Positions 25,201-40,200 of a stretch of DNA of 64,000 bases are shown piece by piece. The position numbers were made by a program, and so were the translations under genes. The DNA comes from Hemicentrotus pulcherrimus (lineage: Eukaryota > Echinodermata > Echinoidea > Camarodonta > Strongylocentrotidae): assembly GCA_003118195.1 (NCBI GenBank), contig BEXV01000327.1:71506-135505 (forward strand), read 5' to 3'. Positions within the stretch are counted from its first letter, which is position 1; the number at the start of each line of letters is the position of its first letter. Under the pieces are notes generated by a model. That model was not told the DNA's origin. It made no database searches and worked only from the letters and a program-made list of their open reading frames with translations.

Positions 25201-28200
25201 GAAAAGTGAGGACTTTAATTGCTAAGGTCTAAATTTGTTCGGATCTTGAAAATAGTCAAGATCTTCAGAAAAGTTTGACTAGGGTACCCTAAATATCTAG
25301 CAAAGGCGAAAAACAATATTTGGTCCAATTGTGGAAGGACTTGGCATTTCAACACATCAAAGCTTTTATTTATTTTAGATCCTCAATACAATCATGAAGA
25401 TCACTAAAAGTTCAACAAAGATGTCAACATTATGAACACCATGTGAGAATATGGCAAAAATTTGACCCTCATAGGATACATTCTACAATATATTAGTTGA
25501 GGAGCAAGATAAAGTCTTCTTCTTTAACTAAATGAGGCATTTTCAAACAGGTATGCAAATAGTCAGTATAAAAGGAAGCCTTTACCGTCATCACTAGGTG
25601 AGAGGTGAGGTAACTTCTAGTTTGGTTTAAAGCTTATCTGCGCTAGTTTGGCCAGAAGGGATTATACCCCCTGCAAGGTTACTGACAGGTGGGTATCTAA
25701 TCAAATCAACTCTCAATTAACATAAGAAAAAGAGGATCATGGGGGACCAATGGTCACTGATTAGGCATTGTTTGCTTATATAGAGGGCGCAAGTAGCTTT
25801 AAGTAGTGCAGTGGGGCTTTAAAGCTTTTTAAATAGTCAGTATTAAAGGAAATCTTTACTGTCACGACAGGTGAGAGCTGAGGTAAGGTCTAGTTTGGTG
25901 GAAGGATAAGACATTTCAAAACATTTTAGAGGTACAAGCCTCTTAAAGATCCTCACAAGAGTTCACTGAGGAAGTCCTCAATGTCAGTGGGACCTTGCTT
26001 GTGGTTTACACCTTCAGGCTCACATCTAGGCATATCAAATGTCACATCATCATATCCTAGCTGATACTGATCTGGGCCAGGGATGACGCTCATCTAAGAT
26101 CGAGTCCTGTACGGGTATGTGTACACGAAGGAGGAGCTCCCTAACAAAAAGAACGTCAAGCACAGAGCGAAAGTAAACCTTGCTAAATCCTGATGTGGGA
26201 AGCGGAAGAAATGAAAAGCTTCCCCTCATCTTGATACGATCTGACTCACTCTACTCCTCTCTGAGTCAAGTCTAAACAGGATGCTCTCCTCTCTCTCGCT
26301 CTCTATCGTTCCCCCCTCTCTCCGGTTTCTGTCCTCTAGTGATAGTCTTCTCCAGACTCCACCTTCCCAAGGGGGTGGGCGGGGCTGGCCAAGTGGGGTG
26401 AATGTCCCCCTACCATTCACAGAAGCCAGTGTCCTTAATTCATAAATAACTAAAGGTCTCTACAATGAGAAGAGGAGGGAGAAGAAGGGAAAGGGGGGGG
26501 GGGATGGGGTCAGGGCTCGAATAATAGCCATTTTGGTCACTTTGTCAGCATCCCTACACTCAATTGTCCAAAAGAGTGGGCGGGGCAAGCCAACTGGGGT
26601 GAATGTCTCACTACCCTTCTCAGAAGCTACCGCTTTTGAAGTGGGAAATAACCAAAGGTCTTTGCAGAGAAAAAGAGAGATAGAGAGAGAAAGAGAGAGA
26701 GAGAAGGTGGAGGGAGGTTTGAAAGTCTGCCATTTTGATCCCTTCTCTGCCATCTCGTCCCAAAGGAGTGGGCGGGGCTGACTAACTGGGGTCAATGTCT
26801 CCTTAACCTTCACAAGAGCTACTGTCCTATTTTGTTATGATCTGTATTCAACCAAGGAAAAGAGGGGGCAGATATTTCAAATTCTGTCATTTTGCTCTCA
26901 TCTTCACGCACGTGTCCTTTCCACACTCTATAATCTCCTGTGGGTGGGCAGGAGGAGCTGATTAAATCAGGCTCAATGTTCCTTTACCAGTCACAAGAGC
27001 TACTGTCCTCTGATCATAAAGCTAGAGGCATTTATGATCTATACCCAAATGTTTAATATCCTCTTTTGTATGAATATATAGATCTAAACAATTAGGTTTC
27101 ATGCAATATATAGATTTTTTTTTAGATCTTTGAAGTTATATTTTTACAGGCTAGCATTGTCAGTTACAAAACTGCTTTTCACATTGGCCCTGTTGGTGTA
27201 GACACTAATATGATTAAAGACTGAAATTATAGACAAAATAATCGCTTAGTCCACGCACGTTCTGCAGGAAATCAATTCATTCCAAGTAGTATGTCTCACA
27301 CAGGAAACACATGATTACATCGTTTACCATATCCACATACAAAACCCATGTACAATTAAAAGTAAAAAAAAGTATCTAAGGGTCAGTTTTTAACAATTGT
27401 GTTTTTCTCTAAGCAGGTACAGTATATTGTCAGATATAAACAATCAAGTATACATGTGAAGAACCTACATGACAGGCAAAGCAAGCAGGGAAGCTACATG
27501 TAATTTACTTTTGAACATCCTATCCAAAGGACACTCCAGTCTGCACATAATGATTGAATGTGCCAACTGTAATGGCAGTGGTTCCCAGGCCATTTTGTTC
27601 TCCAGTAACCCCATTGCACCTTCTAGTTACCATGCCAATGACGACAAATGCATTTTGGTTTTCCCCTCTTTTACAAGGCAATCAGATGAAAGTCAGTGAA
27701 CTCTCTTTATTCTCTATGGATCCAAACCGTGGACTGTTGCATGGTTTGGGAGTACATATTATAAGATGGGTAGAAGAATCCCTGCAATCTGATTGGTCAA
27801 TTACTGCGCCTCGTGGGTTCAAACCATTCAAAGGTACCTTGTGCACAAATTTCCTACCGATGCACTCAAACCTGTGCATCATTTGTATACTGTAAGATGC
27901 ATACACACCGTACGTGTGACAAAAGTCAACCATGGCAGTCCAGTTTGTGTTCCATATATAGTCAACAAAAGCAAGTAAAGGGTCAATAAACTTCAGTTCT
28001 ACTCAAATCTATACTTTCAAAAGTCAGCTGGATCAGAAGAAATTTGAGATATCTATAAAAGTGATATACTCTATACGTATGGGTCAATTTTCAAGTATAC
28101 AGGAAAAGATTAGGATCCAATATACATGTATACAGTACATGTATCTTCCTTTAAATCCAATCAGACTATTTGTGAAATGGGACAAGAGAGAGGTAGAGAG

Positions 28201-31200
28201 AGAGAGAGAGAGAGAGAGAGCATAGACATTAAATTGATTGCATGACAGAGACTGCTGCTCTCACTTCCTGTCTTCCCATCATGCTTAGCAACCAGGATGA
28301 TAACAACGGGCCATCACAACAGCCCAGAGAAAAAAACACCCAGCTGTGAGCTTCAAGGAGGCGTGTTCATGCACAGGCACTATCAATGTTTCTCAACAGT
28401 TTATAACTCCCAAAACGGGAGATACACAAGGATTACAGCTTATGAATATTAAAGAACATGTGAGGCTGTGTGCCTCAAGGAGATTTGTTCATTCACAGGC
28501 AATATCAATGTTTCTCAAAAGTTTATAACTCCCAATACAGGAGATACACAAGGATTACAGCCAATAAATACCAAAGATGTGAGAGGCTAATTTTTCAGGT
28601 CGAAATGTTCTGTCATAGGTCTTCTTGATCCTTCTGTAAAATGGACTTGTCTTTGTTCCTTCAAGTAATCTCGCCAACTTAGTCAACATCTTCCTCATCT
28701 TGGTTAGATAATGAAAGACTTTCATCTTGCAAAGGTGTGCTTAAATCACCATACATAGATGACTAATTAAACCTGCTCCAACTGAAAAGACATGGCAGGC
28801 AGGGAAGGGACAGTCAACAGTTTGACCCACCTGGGTTATTGTAAATTATCTATGGCGATGTGCTACTTGTATACCATATCAACTACTGAAGTTCATATAT
28901 ACGATATTCAAGTTGTTGATGTATGTTGGACTTGATGCACTATGCAGCACTGTTTGTTTATCGCTTGGAGTGACTATCTACGCCAATGTTTTGTTATCAT
29001 TATTACAACTGAACAGAAACATTTAGCTGTATAACGCATTTCAGAAAATACCCCCCCTCCCCCACACAAAAAAAGAAGAAGAAATTGATAAGGGTGCAAC
29101 CTGAGCTCATAGAGAAAAAAGTGTGAATGCTAAAGCATAGAGATCCGTCACAGAACGACATGACAGGTCTTGGCAGCAAACTAAGATAACAAATAGATAT
29201 TTCCTCTGGAAACCTTTTAATCTCATTGCTGGCAGCCATTCCCAGCCTGTTTGGGGATAGTCCATAAATTGTCACAAACAGGGTCACAGGCAACAAAGGA
29301 ACAGATCTGACTAGGACTTACTGGGGCATGTAATTGAAAGTCCTTTGTTTTGCCAGAGTCCTTTGTTCGTTTGACCGTGAGCAATCGAAGCGAAGGAAAG
29401 GGAGGTGCACCTTCTAAGTCTTGCCACATTGCAAGGTACGACTGGCATCTGTCACTATACCGTTTGAATAATAGACAGACTCTGATGATCGATAAAAGAT
29501 CCATCCTTTCTGGAATCTAACTCTGCGAACAACGTAGGAAAGGGTGGTACAACTGTCAAGCCTTTCCACATGGGAATCTATCAGCATCATTCACAACATA
29601 GACATGCTTTGATAATTAAACATCTCTGCTTTCTGCAACATCTAAAAGTGAACGACTTACATGTAGGATGGTTATTTTCAGGTACACCTGCTAAGCTGTC
29701 CCACATGGGAATCTGTCAGTACTCTTTGGAAAATAGACAGACTTTGATGATCACTAAAAGATCCCTTCTTTCAGCATTCACACTATGAACATGACTGACA
29801 AAGAAAGCGGACAAAATATACAGTTCCTCAGGTAGACAAAGAAACATCCCTTCACTGCTATTATGTAAAAATGTGTAGAACAGGTGTCACATGCATGCAT
29901 ATTCACCTTTTACATAACAGCAGTGAAGGGATGTTCCTTTGTTTACCTGGGGAACTGTATATTTTGTCCGCTTTCTTTGTCAGTCATGTTCATAGTGTCA
30001 GTCCAGACAAGGAAATCCCCGGGGGGGGGGGGACATAGACTCTGAGTATTATTTACAAGATCTTCAATTTCTGGGAATATTTCAGAGAATGCTCAGAGAA
30101 AGGGAATGTCATGAACAAGTAAACCCATTCAGGTTTCTACATGGGAATGTCATATTTTTAGGTGGAAAAAATAAAAATAAACAAAACAAAAAACCTTCAT
30201 AATTACTAAATATAACCTTTCTATATATATGCAAACTGTTCTTGTGAGCAAATCTTGAAAGGGTTGAAACACCTGCTAAATATAAGCTTTTCACAAGGGA
30301 ATTTATCAGCATCATTTTGAAAATGGACAGACTATGATGAACACCAAAACATTCTTTATTTCTGAACTATTATAGGAACATAGGAAGGGAGGTTCATCTG
30401 TTTATTATAAGCTTGGCAACAGGGAATATATTGGTTCTTTTTGGTGAATCAAGAGACTGTTCATGATGTTCCCTGAAATAGCTTTAAGGAGATACACCTG
30501 TTAATTATAAGCGCTTCCTCACAGGAATCTATGACAGTAGACAGACTAAAGAGATGAAATGAAAGCCTCTTTGATACTGCAATGATTTCAGAGAGAAATG
30601 AAGGACAGCAAAGGTATTTCTCTGCTTGTCAAATAAAGCTTTGATAATTTATAAACGGTTAAATCTCTGGAGTCTGAACATAATGTAGATTTCCTTTGAT
30701 GCCCTGGGTGGTCAATCCAAGCACTTGTAACTTTTCACCACAGAGCTCTGACAAAACATGCTCAAGCAACAAGTCTTGCTAATGCAACTACGGCGTTTGG
30801 CCATAGAAGGGAGCGTCGGCTGAGGGTATATTTGGCAAGGCACTTCCAGTTCTCATACAAATACAATAGGTCAAGAACTGGAAAGTCAAATAAAATCATA
30901 GTTTTGGGCCCAAGTATCAGATTATGATGGTGCTTTAAGATCCCATTAAATCATTGGGGGAGCTCATGAAACCTGAACAACAGTTCAGTAAAATAAGGAA
31001 TTAGTTGACACTGCTGTAACTTCTCTTTGGAAGCTGGAAGAAACCTTGTCTTATCGTCTTCCCCAATGCTGACCCGCAGTTTGGGAGAAGGTCACTATCT
31101 ACCATCGAACCTCGTATTTGCATTCAGGTAAATCGCTCCAGGATTTATTTCATCAAAGATATACAGAATTCTCATATTCCTCATATGTTTAACACAGAAA

Positions 31201-34200
31201 ACACCCTGTTCCAGCAAGCAGTGGTTCGAATACATTGAAATGCACTTTTTCCCCAAACTGTTTACAGTATTGCTCGAAATAAAGTAGACAGATTACCGCC
31301 GGGTCTCGCGGGAATCAACCCAAGATTGAGTCCCGCGGTACTCCCGCGGTAACTCTTCCATGTGCGGTACACCAAACGCGGTAATGTACCACGGAAATGT
31401 ACCACGAGATTTTCAAGAAAATCTCGNAGCTCATGAAACCTGAACAACAGTTCAGTAAAATAAGGAATTAGTTGACACTGCTGTAACTTCTCTTTGGAAG
31501 CTGGAAGAAACCTTGTCTTATCATCTTCCCCAATGCTGACCCGCAGTTTGGGAGAAGGTCACTATCTACCATCGAACCTCGTATTTGCGGTCAGGTAAAT
31601 CGCTCCAGGATATATTTCATCAAAGATATACAGAATTCTCATATTCCTCATATGTTTAACACAGAAACCACCCTGTTCCAGCAAGCAGTGGTTTGAATAC
31701 ATTGAAATGCACTTTTTCCCCAAACTGTTAACATGTAGCAAATTCTTACCTTTAGCGTTGCTCTATGCGTATCTGGTAGCACCAAGACTAGAAGATTAAG
31801 GCACTGGAGCTGCTTTTTCCGGTCCTTGATTTCTTTAAAAAAGGAAACACAAGGAAAGATTATATGTTTATCAAGCAATTACGCTTATCTAATATCAACA
31901 AAGGAAGTCTCAAGTCAGGGGTTGTTTATTCCTATCGAGTCAGTTAAATAACAAATCAAATTTGTTTTTAACTCTTTAACTGCTGCAGATTGAAATCCAA
32001 CACTTCCAAATTTTCTTTCATATTTCTATTAATAATAATAATAATATTACATTCATAAAGAGCATTTTCATTTGGTACCAAAGCGCATCAACTAGAAATA
32101 CTTAAAAAACAAATGAAAAGAGAGTAAGTTATCATACAAAGCTTCAATAAATTACAATAAGAGAGTAATATTACAACAAATTTAATAAAAATGTGATTTC
32201 AGACACCTTTTGAAAGCTGTACAGAGGGTAAGGGGTTCCAGGATTTGGTGGCAATAACTGAAAAAGCCCTATCAGGTCCATATATGCATATTGTGCAATT
32301 AGTTGACTAAAGCAGGTAAAGAGTTAAAGGAAAATTCATGCTTGATAATTATAATTTTTGTTATATGCCTTACAAAAAATAATATTAGAATGAAATTCCA
32401 GTATGAAGAAAAATAATCTGCAACACTGGTTAAATACAAAAATACACGTATGAAACTTGATACACGTATGTGTAAGGTGCACATACTTTAATATGGACCT
32501 AATATAGTTAGTGTAAGTCTAGATCATTGTATATCCAGAAACTGTTGTTTAGGTTCCGTGCCCTGAATGGTAACAGACGCAACACCAAGTTTCTGCAGTT
32601 CATTAAAGTTTATTGTCCTGAACATGGCTGTCATTTATACTTTAAGAAAGTTGCTGGTTGCAAACAAAAATTACTGGTTTGACAGCATCATATATGTACA
32701 TGTGGGGTACTCACTCTCGACCATTGCGAAGGCATTTACATATTCAAATGTAAGGATGGGTGTGGGCATCTCTCTCAGGAACTGCTTCAGGAGCCCGACC
32801 GCATCGTTGATCCGTAGATCGTCAAAGCTGAACTTACCATCGTAGAAATCACGTTCAATCTCTTCTCTTAGTTGCTGTAAAAGTAGTCATTTAAAAAACA
32901 ATTATGAAACGATATTTTTTGACAGATACCCCTGACATGCGGTAAGTGGGTTCACTTTCGGGCAGAACGTCAAAGATTAATGTACATCCATGTTGGAGGA
33001 TGCTCAACGAAATTAAAAGCTCGGTTTTCATTTTCAACTTAACAGTCCCATTACCTGGTACTATAAAATAAATTACATAACTAGCAAAGAATCTGTGTAA
33101 TGAACACATAATAGCTTATATCTATTAAAGTTAATTAGTGAAATGTATACATTTATCTCTCGATTTTCTTCTAGAAGTACTGTTCATGTAATGCTAAAAT
33201 TATTGTAGTGCTAAAATAATAGTAGTGCTTAAATTTTGTGCTGTTTTAGCTGGAACATTACTTGTGATTTGTCCACAAGAAATTGTACGACATAATGTGT
33301 ACATGACCCCCAACACCCCAAAATATCACTCATATTTGTACCACTACATACAAACGCAGAACACTACAGGGATTTGAATGTTTCTTTTTATTCATATCAG
33401 CTTTCTCAATCACACTAACCCTCTCCCCTCCCATGGGTAAAGAGCATCAAATACAGATTAATGCCTTCCTCAATGGCATCACTATGGCTAGGGTCCAATT
33501 GTTATACACATGTACAAAACTTCCAAAATTGTATTTCCCTGTTCACTTAATAACACACATCAAAATGATTGAGTTTGACGTCTCTAAAGCCCTGCCCGTA
33601 TGTAACCTTCCATTAAAGTGCAGTAATAAACAGAAACAAGGTTATACTTCCTGTGGAAAATAGAACTTTTCCTATTTTCTCTGGCATCAGAGAGAGGCAC
33701 AATCCACTCTTTCTATAGTTTTCAATGCAACAATTTTGTTATTGGGTAGAACCCCATTTTTTCATCTCTGCCGTAAGACTTGGACTACAGGACATGTAAC
33801 AAATGTATATTAGCTTTTACTTTTGATGTCACCTGTGAAATCACTGTTAAACGGCATTGGAATATTTGCCAATACAGATACATACATGTATGATATGATT
33901 TCTCAGTACATGTAAATGGGTTATATTGATTAAAATCGAAAGGAAGAGTTAACATAATGTACAATAGTTCAGTTCAAGGAGTTGAGTCAAATTGTACTTT
34001 TAAAAGAAAAATTGGGGAAAGGATATGTGAATAGTTGGCGTTGTGGAATCAAATATACACTTCATCTAATGTGGGGGTTTTTAACCTGAAAGTTAAAGAA
34101 AAAGATAAAATCTATAATATATTCTGACAAAAATAACAATCACAGGTCGGCCAAGGCATATATAAATTTAGTAATTAAAACTTACTTATGTTAATAGATA

Positions 34201-37200
34201 TATATCAAATAAACAAATAGGATAAAATATCCATATTAATTCTTGTTATGGTTTGCAAGCGAGAGAAAGCTCACAGCTAGGAAGATCTAGTCTGGCTTAC
34301 TTTTACTGACACCTAGAAGACAGTGTCATTCTTCATAAGGAACAATTATCAATGTCATAAGTCTGTTACAAGCATAACAAAATCCTCCATGACAATTTAC
34401 TCATCAAGAGAGATTATCAGTAATTTCATTGAATTATTGCCAAGTTTACTGTTTTTCCCTCTCCATGCTTTCACACAATCATACACCCAAGGTTATAAAT
34501 ATTTCCAGCATATCCTCAAAACAATGTTATTATGTCATTCACATTTTCTTTTAATCAATATTTAGATGATTATCTCACGGTCATCTTACCACCGCTCCTA
34601 TCCTATTTCCCCCTAACATCACATGACTAATTTCCTAATATCAAACTCATATCAAACTTGATCAGCTTGTTTTCAATATTTCGCTGAACTCATGACAAAA
34701 AATGTTTTAAATAGAATTAATGGAAACAGATTTTCCTCTCAAAATCGGCAATATTAAATTTTGGTATGACAAAGATGACATGTACCTAAAAGTTAAAACA
34801 TTGCTACCTAATGCAGCAAAACATGAACAAATGTTGAAACAGAAATTCTCAATTTGCATTTTGCTAAATGTTGTCAATTTGGAGATAATGAAATTTATCC
34901 TTTAGGCCTTGAATATTAACCTTTATGTACAGGTATTGCAAAACATTAATTCAATCAATTATGGACTATTGTGTACCGGTAGTTAATACAAATGTTGAGT
35001 CGACAAATACATAATTTTTGAAAAGTCACAATCATCTGGTGCATATCATTATTATACAACACAAGCTGTAAATATCCGTAGTCACATCCTGCATCACACA
35101 CACACAAAAAAAATCAAATTGGCAAACATTAAAAGATTTTTGGTGACACTTGAAAATGACCTGTCACTGCCTATTATTTCTAAGCTAAAAAATCTGATTT
35201 TGTTTTCAACTTCCTCTCAGTCAAGGCGAGAAATCTGCGTAATAAACCCTTCAGACCGGACAGCTATTACCCACCCATGTCAACAGGAAACGTTGCTTTC
35301 TCTCGCTCACTGCACAATAGGCTGCTAATCAATACAAGGCAACCTCGTTTACACTGCTCCAATGGTGATTACTGCCATTGGGTTTGTTCTCACTACCCCA
35401 TGTCAAAACTTTGTACGTAATCCATGAAGCATGGACAATTTTGTGATATTCTCAACACACATTAGCCTACAGTGAAATTCTCTTTCTATATGTCAGTTTG
35501 TGAGATAGCAACACACACACACACACACAAAGCAAAACATTACACAACAGCAAAAAAAAAAAAAACAGCTTTCTATATTATCTATTGGGAAGAGGAAAAT
35601 TTTATGGGAAGGGGGGGGGGGGAATCAATCAATTCACTGCACTGGAACAAAGTCAAGTAGAAACTTACATAATCTTATCAAGTAAACCAAACATCAGAGA
35701 AAGTTGAAATGGCCAAATTTGAGCTCATGTATATGAACTAGGTATGTGTAAAGATTGGTGGCATAGCTCCAGAGGCACATCCCCCCCCCCATAGCTCCCC
35801 GTGCCCTAACCCGCCCCTAATCAAGTAAGACTGGTGCCCCCAAATCATTCTAAAGCCCCCCTCATTGAGTGGACTCAAGCTATTAAAGCCACTGGAAGTG
35901 ACAGAAAATAGAATAATCAAACAATAGTGAGAACATCTATGAGTTATTTGGTGAAAGTAAAAGCAAGACTGCGATTATGCTAAGGTCAGTTTGGCTGTTT
36001 TCACAATTGTAATAGCATTCAAGGGAAACAATTACGAGCAAAAACATTGTGGCTCGAAACAACAAATTCCCATCACACTGTAACACTTGATGGTACTTGT
36101 ATGTATTTTCTTATTATGGAGATATAGGTCATTCCATTGTTTGACAAAGCCAGATTAGATTTCATCCTGTTTCTCATGCATGAACTTCAACAACCTATGG
36201 ACAGCGCTTTCAAACACCAAGAGGAAAAAGATGCAATTTTGTTTATTCAAAGATGAGAGCAGTGATAGTTTTCTTGTAAATCCATCCATTACTCTTTCTT
36301 TAATACATTGACCAATCAGTCAATCATGGAATCAATAATTCCATCCCTATTGGCCTTCAATCAATCATGTTAGCGCTGGCTTGGTATTGTATTATGCCAG
36401 ACAATGGCACAATTGGAAAAGATAGTATTCAATCACTCATTTCACCTTTTAATGTTCATTTAAATATTGGGTTAATCCACCATGAATGAAATTTTGCATT
36501 CATTGATTAAATGTAACCAAACATTCAATAAAATGAACAGTTACACCCTGTAATAGATCCTTTTACATACTGTCAATTCACCCATCACAATTATGCATTC
36601 ATGAATCAACTTATGAACAATGAATCAATCAACCAGTCAATTAATCAAATCATTTATTAATCAATTTCTCAATCAATCAATCAATTAATCAATCAATCAT
36701 TCAATGACTTCTTCAGTCATTTCAATCAAAATTACCTTAATTCTTGCTGAGGAGCCTGGTACCCTTAGCACACCTTCTTCGTGTAGACCATGAACTTCCA
36801 GGTAGCCTATTAACTGAAAGAAGTAAATAAACAAACTAAAATAACAACAACAGTATAACAAAAACATCTACTACATGTACAGTTAAATCAGGGAAAAATG
36901 TATTTAAACTCTACAATTCTTAAACACTTCATACCCAAGTATTTTATAAGTGAAAGAACGCCTTTTCCTTTAAAATCATCTGAGTGTTTATAAAAGATTT
37001 TTTGTATTGATTATTGTAAACTATTAGGCCAGGTTATTAGCAGCTCAGATGGGGCTGCTTGAATGGAATAAGCACTGAATGGAATGGGGTATCTTTGTAA
37101 AAAAAAAGCTTTTGCAGCTTTTATTTGTGTAATCATTGGTGGACCATACATTAACTTGTGAAAGTTAATCGTGTCAATGAATTACCCTTCAGTACAATTG

Positions 37201-40200
37201 TTATCTTTAACCTGTATCTGCCCTTATTCGATTAAACAAAAAAAAATCTCAACATGTTAGAGTAATATTAAATTTTGAAAAAAGAAAGTCAATAACAGGA
37301 AATGCCCACAGTGCTCAAAAGGCACCTGTAATCTTGTGTCTTTCACTTCATAATGGAACACTTGCACGAGTTGGATTGCCCTAATGATCTCGATACTGTG
37401 CATTATATGTATTAACAAAGGACAAATAAAATGGGAATCTTTCCATTACACACAATCTCTCTCTCACGTCAATTCTCCCACAGCCTTGACTACACCTCAC
37501 ACTTTCATGACCATGGCAGTGTTGTTCAAGCTGGTTTCAAAACAACCATGTTTCATTTCAAACAATCGCCACGGGCAACATGGTAAACAAGGAAAAATAC
37601 ACAGAGATCTTCTTTGAAAGTTTTGTTTAGTTAAGATACATTAACACCTGTAAATGCAAGTAATATATAGAGGAATATACTGAAAATACTTTCTACAAAA
37701 GCCATTTTCTCTCTCTTTTACATAATGACATGAGCTCTGATCTGGTGAATATGACTGGCCAATATCAATATCACATGTTAGCCCCAGGTCGAGTCAACTT
37801 ATGTCACCCTCTTTTGCTATGTAAACTGAACCTCTTATTTCCTTTTATAACCAAAGAGCTAGAACCACACTACAAGATTGTTTCAACACCTGAATTCTAC
37901 CCCATCAAACAATATTATGCTGGAAGAAAAACACTCTGTCAAAATATACGTCGGGTGTCACTGTTTCTACCAATGTCATGTCATGTGTAAGACAGTCACG
38001 TTCCAGCTTTGTAATAGATCATTAAAATAGATCCATGACAGGTGTTCTAATCTGACCAGTATGCCCATCCCACTTCAAAGTCCTACACTCTCAATTCTGT
38101 TGTCATGGTTTTTCATATGGAAAAATTGATAAAAATCTAATGCACACTCATTATCTATAGAACTTTTAGAAAAAATGCACAGTGAAACCTGTATACAGAG
38201 ACCACTCATAGGAACCATGAATAGTAGACTTTACAAGCAGGTGGTCTTTAAGTACAGGTTCCTTTAGTATAGCTTTAAATGAGAAACCTTATTCAAGGGA
38301 AACAAGAAATGCGGTCTGTATAGAAAGGTGGTCTTTCCATACAGGTGGTCACTAAATCAGGTTTGACTATATTTCTATGGGATTTTCAGAGGACAATATT
38401 TTAAATGTAACCCCATTTATATGTCAAGAGGCATATATGGATTTGGTTAAACAATTTATTCCTTCTTCAAGAATGCTTTAAAAATGTCATTTCAAACTGT
38501 TCAAAAACTGAGGTAATTGAATCTGAGTCACAGTACAGCATGTGGCCTCCCGAAACAACTTTGAACTGCCCACAAATTTCACACGTCAAATGGGACAAGG
38601 GCGGCATTGCTCTGAAACAAATGGTTTCCATAGGCAGTCCTCTTCATCTTAATCTAAGTCTTACCTTTTGAAGAAAAAGAGGTGTAGTCGTTTCTGGACT
38701 CCACATTCTATCATGGGCAATGAGGTTTCTTAGGGGAACACCAAATACACCATTCTCTGAAATGACATCAAATTAACGAAAAAAGTAGTAATATACAACA
38801 AAGAGAAATGAGAATTCTTAAAAAGTTCAATTGCAGATTCGGTTTGGACTGGTTTGTGCCCCTCCAGCCTCAAAACCCGTACCCATTTTTAAGGGTCATT
38901 TGGGGTTTTTTTTCCTCAAAATAAAGGCCCATTTTTTACAATTTTTGGGTGATTGCCATGCGAACACCTGAAATTTTGAAGAAATCAGACCTATGTTTAG
39001 GGAGATTTTGATTAAAAATGGAATCCATGTGTAGGGATTTTTTTTGAAAAAGTGACCCATTAGAGTGACCCATTAGAGTGGCACACCCCTGTATGTCTTA
39101 ATATGTGAGTACCCCCCCCCCCTCCTCCCCTCTAAGGACATGAAATTTAGTGGTCAAATGAAAACATAATCCTTACCTTTAACTCTCCTCTTTGTTGATT
39201 TCCTGACCGGTTCAAACTCGATCCCCATCCTGTCAAACATGGCCGTCAGTTCTATCAGGGCTATCTTTCTCACTTTATCAACATCTTTTCCTGAGAGGAA
39301 TTCCACCGGGGTCGTACCCTGTGCATCTTTGGCAATAGTGATATTCTGGAATAAGGGGAACAAAGATGATTACATTGCGATTACAAGTTTGTATTACAAT
39401 ATTTAAAAATTTCCCAACGAATGTTTGCGGAAGGATAACAGAATTTGACACTATCTTTATTTGAGAGAAATGGTTAATTTGTACTAAAAAATGCAATGGA
39501 ACATTAACAAACTTAGTAACTGAAAAGAACAAATTCAGATGTCAATGGAATATTACAATATACAAAAATTACCTCATATAGAGGAAATATTGTTGATTAA
39601 ATAAGAGTGAATAAATTTGCTACTTTACAAATCAATGAGAGTTATGTGTCAATACATGTATATGCCAATGACACTTTTATATTCTGAATTATTTTACCAT
39701 GTCACCCTTGGGTTCAATATCTAAATTTACATTAATCCCGTTGCTTACTGGAACCTGGTGGTCCCTGTGTTAAGTCTACGGGAATAAGATAATTCAGGAG
39801 TCAATGGGTTAAGCTGTGAAATCTTGTACCTGTAACAAGCAGAGGAACGACTTGACATGCGATAAGGCATGAAATGATTACTAAAATGAATTCATGATTA
39901 TGCAGTCATTAGTTGATTACTAAAATTAATTCATGATTATGCAATCATTTGTTGATTACACTTGTTTACATGCACCTTTTTGGCAATGCATACAACATTT
40001 TATAGCTGACATCTGATATTCTTGTGTCAGATTGAGGTCAATGAAATAAATTAAAGTACTTACTGGTAGGGTTGTGGCAAGGTTCTTGAATAAATCTTCT
40101 TGTCTTAAAAACACTTCATCACCACCATGAAGGTCCTAGTTATCAAAGAAATAAAAGAGTAAAAGAATTTTACTGTATCACTCAGATCCACTTTGAAATA

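Larger units (their letters stand above)
20165..31749. other. 11.6-kb intron of gene 2, rich in tandem repeats
   Basis: No exon supported by family homology is visible here. The intron holds a TTAA MITE (25631) between two direct repeats, a GC-box array (26340-27010), GA microsatellites (26682-26706, 28185-28220), a 122-bp duplication (28343-28600), a degenerate array with a long hairpin (29405-30560) and a 300-bp duplication next to a single N (30961-31730). The rest (20.2-25.5 kb) shows nothing distinctive. Confidence 0.6.
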
